A stretch of DNA of 64,000 bases from positions 1 through 64,000 of the forward strand of contig JAIXMP010000032.1 in assembly GCA_025677815.1 (NCBI GenBank), in the 5' to 3' direction. This stretch comes from Phascolomyces articulosus (taxonomy: Eukaryota; Mucoromycota; Mucoromycetes; Mucorales; Lichtheimiaceae). The position numbers and the translations under genes were made by a program. Below are positions 61,601 to 64,000 of this stretch, one piece after another. The stretch's first letter is position 1; every line of letters begins with the position of its first letter. The notes below the pieces were generated by a model that made no database searches, had not been told where the DNA came from, and was given only the letters and a program-made list of their open reading frames with translations.

Positions 61601-64000
61601 GTGAGGCAGCAAGTGCTACTTTTGATTGGATTCGATTGGATGCCGAATTTGAATGGTTATGTGTCATGGAATTCAAACAACCCGATTATATGTGGGCAGC
61701 TCAATTAACAAAAGATCGTGATGTGGTGGCACAGTATGAGGTAAATTTTCGAGAGACAGGGAATTTAAACATTTAGAATATGAGGTGTGGAGGAGAGAAA
61801 TAGAAGATTTTTCTATATATACCCACACACAAATATACATTTTTCCCCACTTCGTAAATCATTATAGGCTGTGGGTGCATTAAAACGGATGCCTTCATTA
61901 CAAACCTCGACAAGTCTTTTACGAGCGCTTTTGGATCCAAAGGGCTTCTATAAGATTCGAATGGAATCAGCTTATGCTCTTGCCTCAGTGAGTTTTTGAT
62001 TATTATAAAAAACGAAAATGAGAAAAAAAAAGAGGAAAGGATGTGGGGGTGTGTATAAAATAAGTCATTAATACATTATATATGACAAACACAGTGTGCC
62101 ACGTCCGATTTGAATTGGGTGGGTTTACTCCAATTAAATAAGATGTTCCAAAAACACTATGGTTTCCCATTACCATCTTCCTATATGGACGTCACCCATG
62201 ATGACAATCTTCCTATTACACCTGTGATTCCAAAACCAAACGACTTTTCAAATCTGACAGATTATTTTTTACAAAAAGCGTGTGTTGTTGCATTTTCACA
62301 AATTCGAGACGAAAAGGGTCAGACACCTTTCAGGATTAAACAATTTATTTTGGATCTTTTGAAGTATAACGATAACACAGGAAATGAAGTAAGCAAATGA
62401 AAAGAGACGGTTTAGCTTGTGTATATGTATTGTAATAATGTAATGTACCAACATAATATACTTCATAACTATTTTTTTTTTAGTTTTCCGACAACTATTA
62501 TGTCTCGACTCTAATTTCTGCACTAGGGGACGCACTTATTCCAGCAACTGATCCTAATCAACATCATGAAGAAGAATCTCAACCACGCAGTCACGAAGAT
62601 GAACAGTTGTTAGAAGCTGCAAAAGCAGAAATTGAACGCTTCCGCACTCTGGATTATGTTGTCCCGTCTTATCATAATGTGGTCACTATTAGCTGTTTAC
62701 AGGTAAAAAAAAATGATTGTTAGGAATTCGGTCATCTATCAAATTATGAATTGGTTTATAACCTGATACATCATTTCTATGTATATCTATTTTTCAATTT
62801 TCAGACCATTACAAAGTTCATGTTGAATGGTTTAATGGTTGTGGATCTCTCATTATTCCTTTATTACACAAGGTATGAACATACTCTGATCTCAATATCC
62901 TAATATATATATATATTGATGGATAAGAATGATATGATGAGTTACCCTCCTTTTTTGTTTATTGACTTTGTGCTGTTTTGTGAACATTATTAGATATGGT
63001 AATTTTGTTGGCGTTCGTTGTACAGCGTTTGATAGTCTTATCATTTTAAGTGGATTGACCAACAACGACCTTGTACGATATTATTTTAATGTGATCAAAA
63101 CTGACCCTTCTGTGTGTGTATCACATTATGTTGCGCGATCTATGCTCGCTTGGCTTGGTCTTGCCATGAAAGAAAAGTTTGAGTCAACAACAACAACACA
63201 AAATGGCTCATCTGTATCTACTTCAGTGGAGGAATTTGCCGAAGAAGAGGGTCGTGGTGTTATAGAGAATGAACAAATTCGATTACAAATGATGGCCCAG
63301 CATCAACAACTTCAAGAAGGAATCGAAGGTTTACGAAAACGATTTGAAGATAATAGTGAACTGCAAAAGAATATGTGGGAGATGCTTACGTATGTAGTAC
63401 ACTTTTTTTTTGTTTTGAAGAGAAGTATGATTCTACCACGATAATAGACCTGGATATTAATATTGATCTCTTTATATATGATTTTAGATCTGCTGAAAAC
63501 CTATCAGAATTGGATCACTGTACAAGAAAATATTTGCTTCAGCTTTGTGAATATATGTATAAGCCAATCGATTCTGGATTGAAGGTGACTATCAAAATGC
63601 CACCAATTCAATCATCAACAGAGCAACAAGGATATGAACAGGTAAAGATTGACTCAAATGAATTATATTTCTTCCGTATATTTACTTGTTATGTAAAATA
63701 TGTAATAGACCGATGAACCTGTTGCAGAACAACCTGAAGAAGAAAAACCTGCAGAAAAGCCAGCCACTATTCTTCGTATCAGTGTACCCAAACGGCCGCA
63801 ACTGCCACCAACTACTGAAGAACAAAAAGGTAAATATACTATTCTAACATGGAAATAAATAGAATAATGATACTCATATTTATTTAAATAGTGAAAGAGC
63901 CAATAGCAGCAGCACCTAAAACTCCCAAAACTCCTAAAACTCCTAAAACACCAAAGAAACCTATCGTCCGCATCAAAACACAACCTACCAAAGTCATACC
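58205..64000 (+). CDS. TAF2: Transcription initiation factor TFIID subunit TAF2 (3' end outside window)
   Basis: TFIID subunit contacting the Initiator region of promoters. Exons: 58205-58266, 58351-58399, 58504-58576, 58702-58892, 59047-59104, 59179-59408, 59558-59782, 59891-60163, 60276-60605, 60688-61740, 61868-61987, 62095-62388, 62484-62702, 62805-62872, 62994-63389, 63488-63641, 63709-63829 and 63892 onward; at least 1341 aa. The first half is an M1-aminopeptidase fold, with HERFVLEFDFDQRSVEGTAELT at the start of its N-terminal domain. The HExxH zinc site is replaced (around VVLARQYFG) and WLNEG reads WLICG, so it is non-catalytic, as known for TAF2. HEAT-like repeats follow. The visible tail has PKTPKTPKTPK repeats. 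A low-complexity Thr/Pro insert sits in the N-terminal domain. The first exon's frame is uncertain (see findings). Confidence 0.93.
58584..58617. repeat. Poly(T)/poly(A) self-complementary run in TAF2 intron
   Basis: About 21 T followed directly by about 13 A inside a 125-bp intron of TAF2. The transcript could fold into an A-U hairpin between donor and acceptor. Confidence 0.85.

Overview
The window is nuclear DNA of a filamentous fungus. Genes are dense and split by short GT-AG introns (mostly 50-130 bp, often with a CTAAC/CTAAT-like branch site), non-coding DNA is very AT-rich with homopolymer and microsatellite tracts, and the gene content (Tsc13, Rpn3, Sec63, TAF2, an Fpk1/NRC-2-type AGC kinase) is fungal. 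A repeated Dia2/Pof3-like TPR/F-box/LRR family and the general style point to an early-diverging lineage, most likely Mucoromycota; this placement is inference.

From 0.5 to 13 kb lies a nitrate assimilation cluster: an NNP-type nitrate transporter on the minus strand, then divergently nitrate reductase and, 2.2 kb further on, a siroheme nitrite reductase with a C-terminal Rieske domain. Together they import nitrate and reduce it to nitrite and ammonium. The 1.76 kb divergent promoter and the nitrite reductase promoter carry several GATA-type sites, as expected for nitrogen metabolite control.

From 13 to 31 kb are housekeeping and orphan genes: the very-long-chain enoyl-CoA reductase Tsc13, a C2-domain protein with a Pro/Gly/Tyr-rich tail converging on it, an unrecognised 7-TM protein, a six-exon FEN1/XPG-fold protein that appears to have lost part of its catalytic acidic set, an intact TPR/F-box/LRR gene, proteasome lid subunit Rpn3 and, converging on it, a cholinephosphotransferase/ethanolaminephosphotransferase.

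From 33 to 57 kb the region is a mosaic. Good genes (NAD-dependent glycerol-3-phosphate dehydrogenase, a small two-exon orphan, Sec63 and an Fpk1-like kinase) alternate with at least six decayed copies of the TPR/F-box/LRR gene, AT-rich gene-poor stretches and a patch of direct and tandem repeats. From 58.2 kb to the window end runs the multi-exon TFIID subunit TAF2, whose 3' end lies outside.

All exon models were built by hand from splice signals, frame and protein family similarity. For the complete genes the summed exon lengths are multiples of three. Several open frames in the window begin at TTG or GTG; in those cases I used the first suitable ATG.
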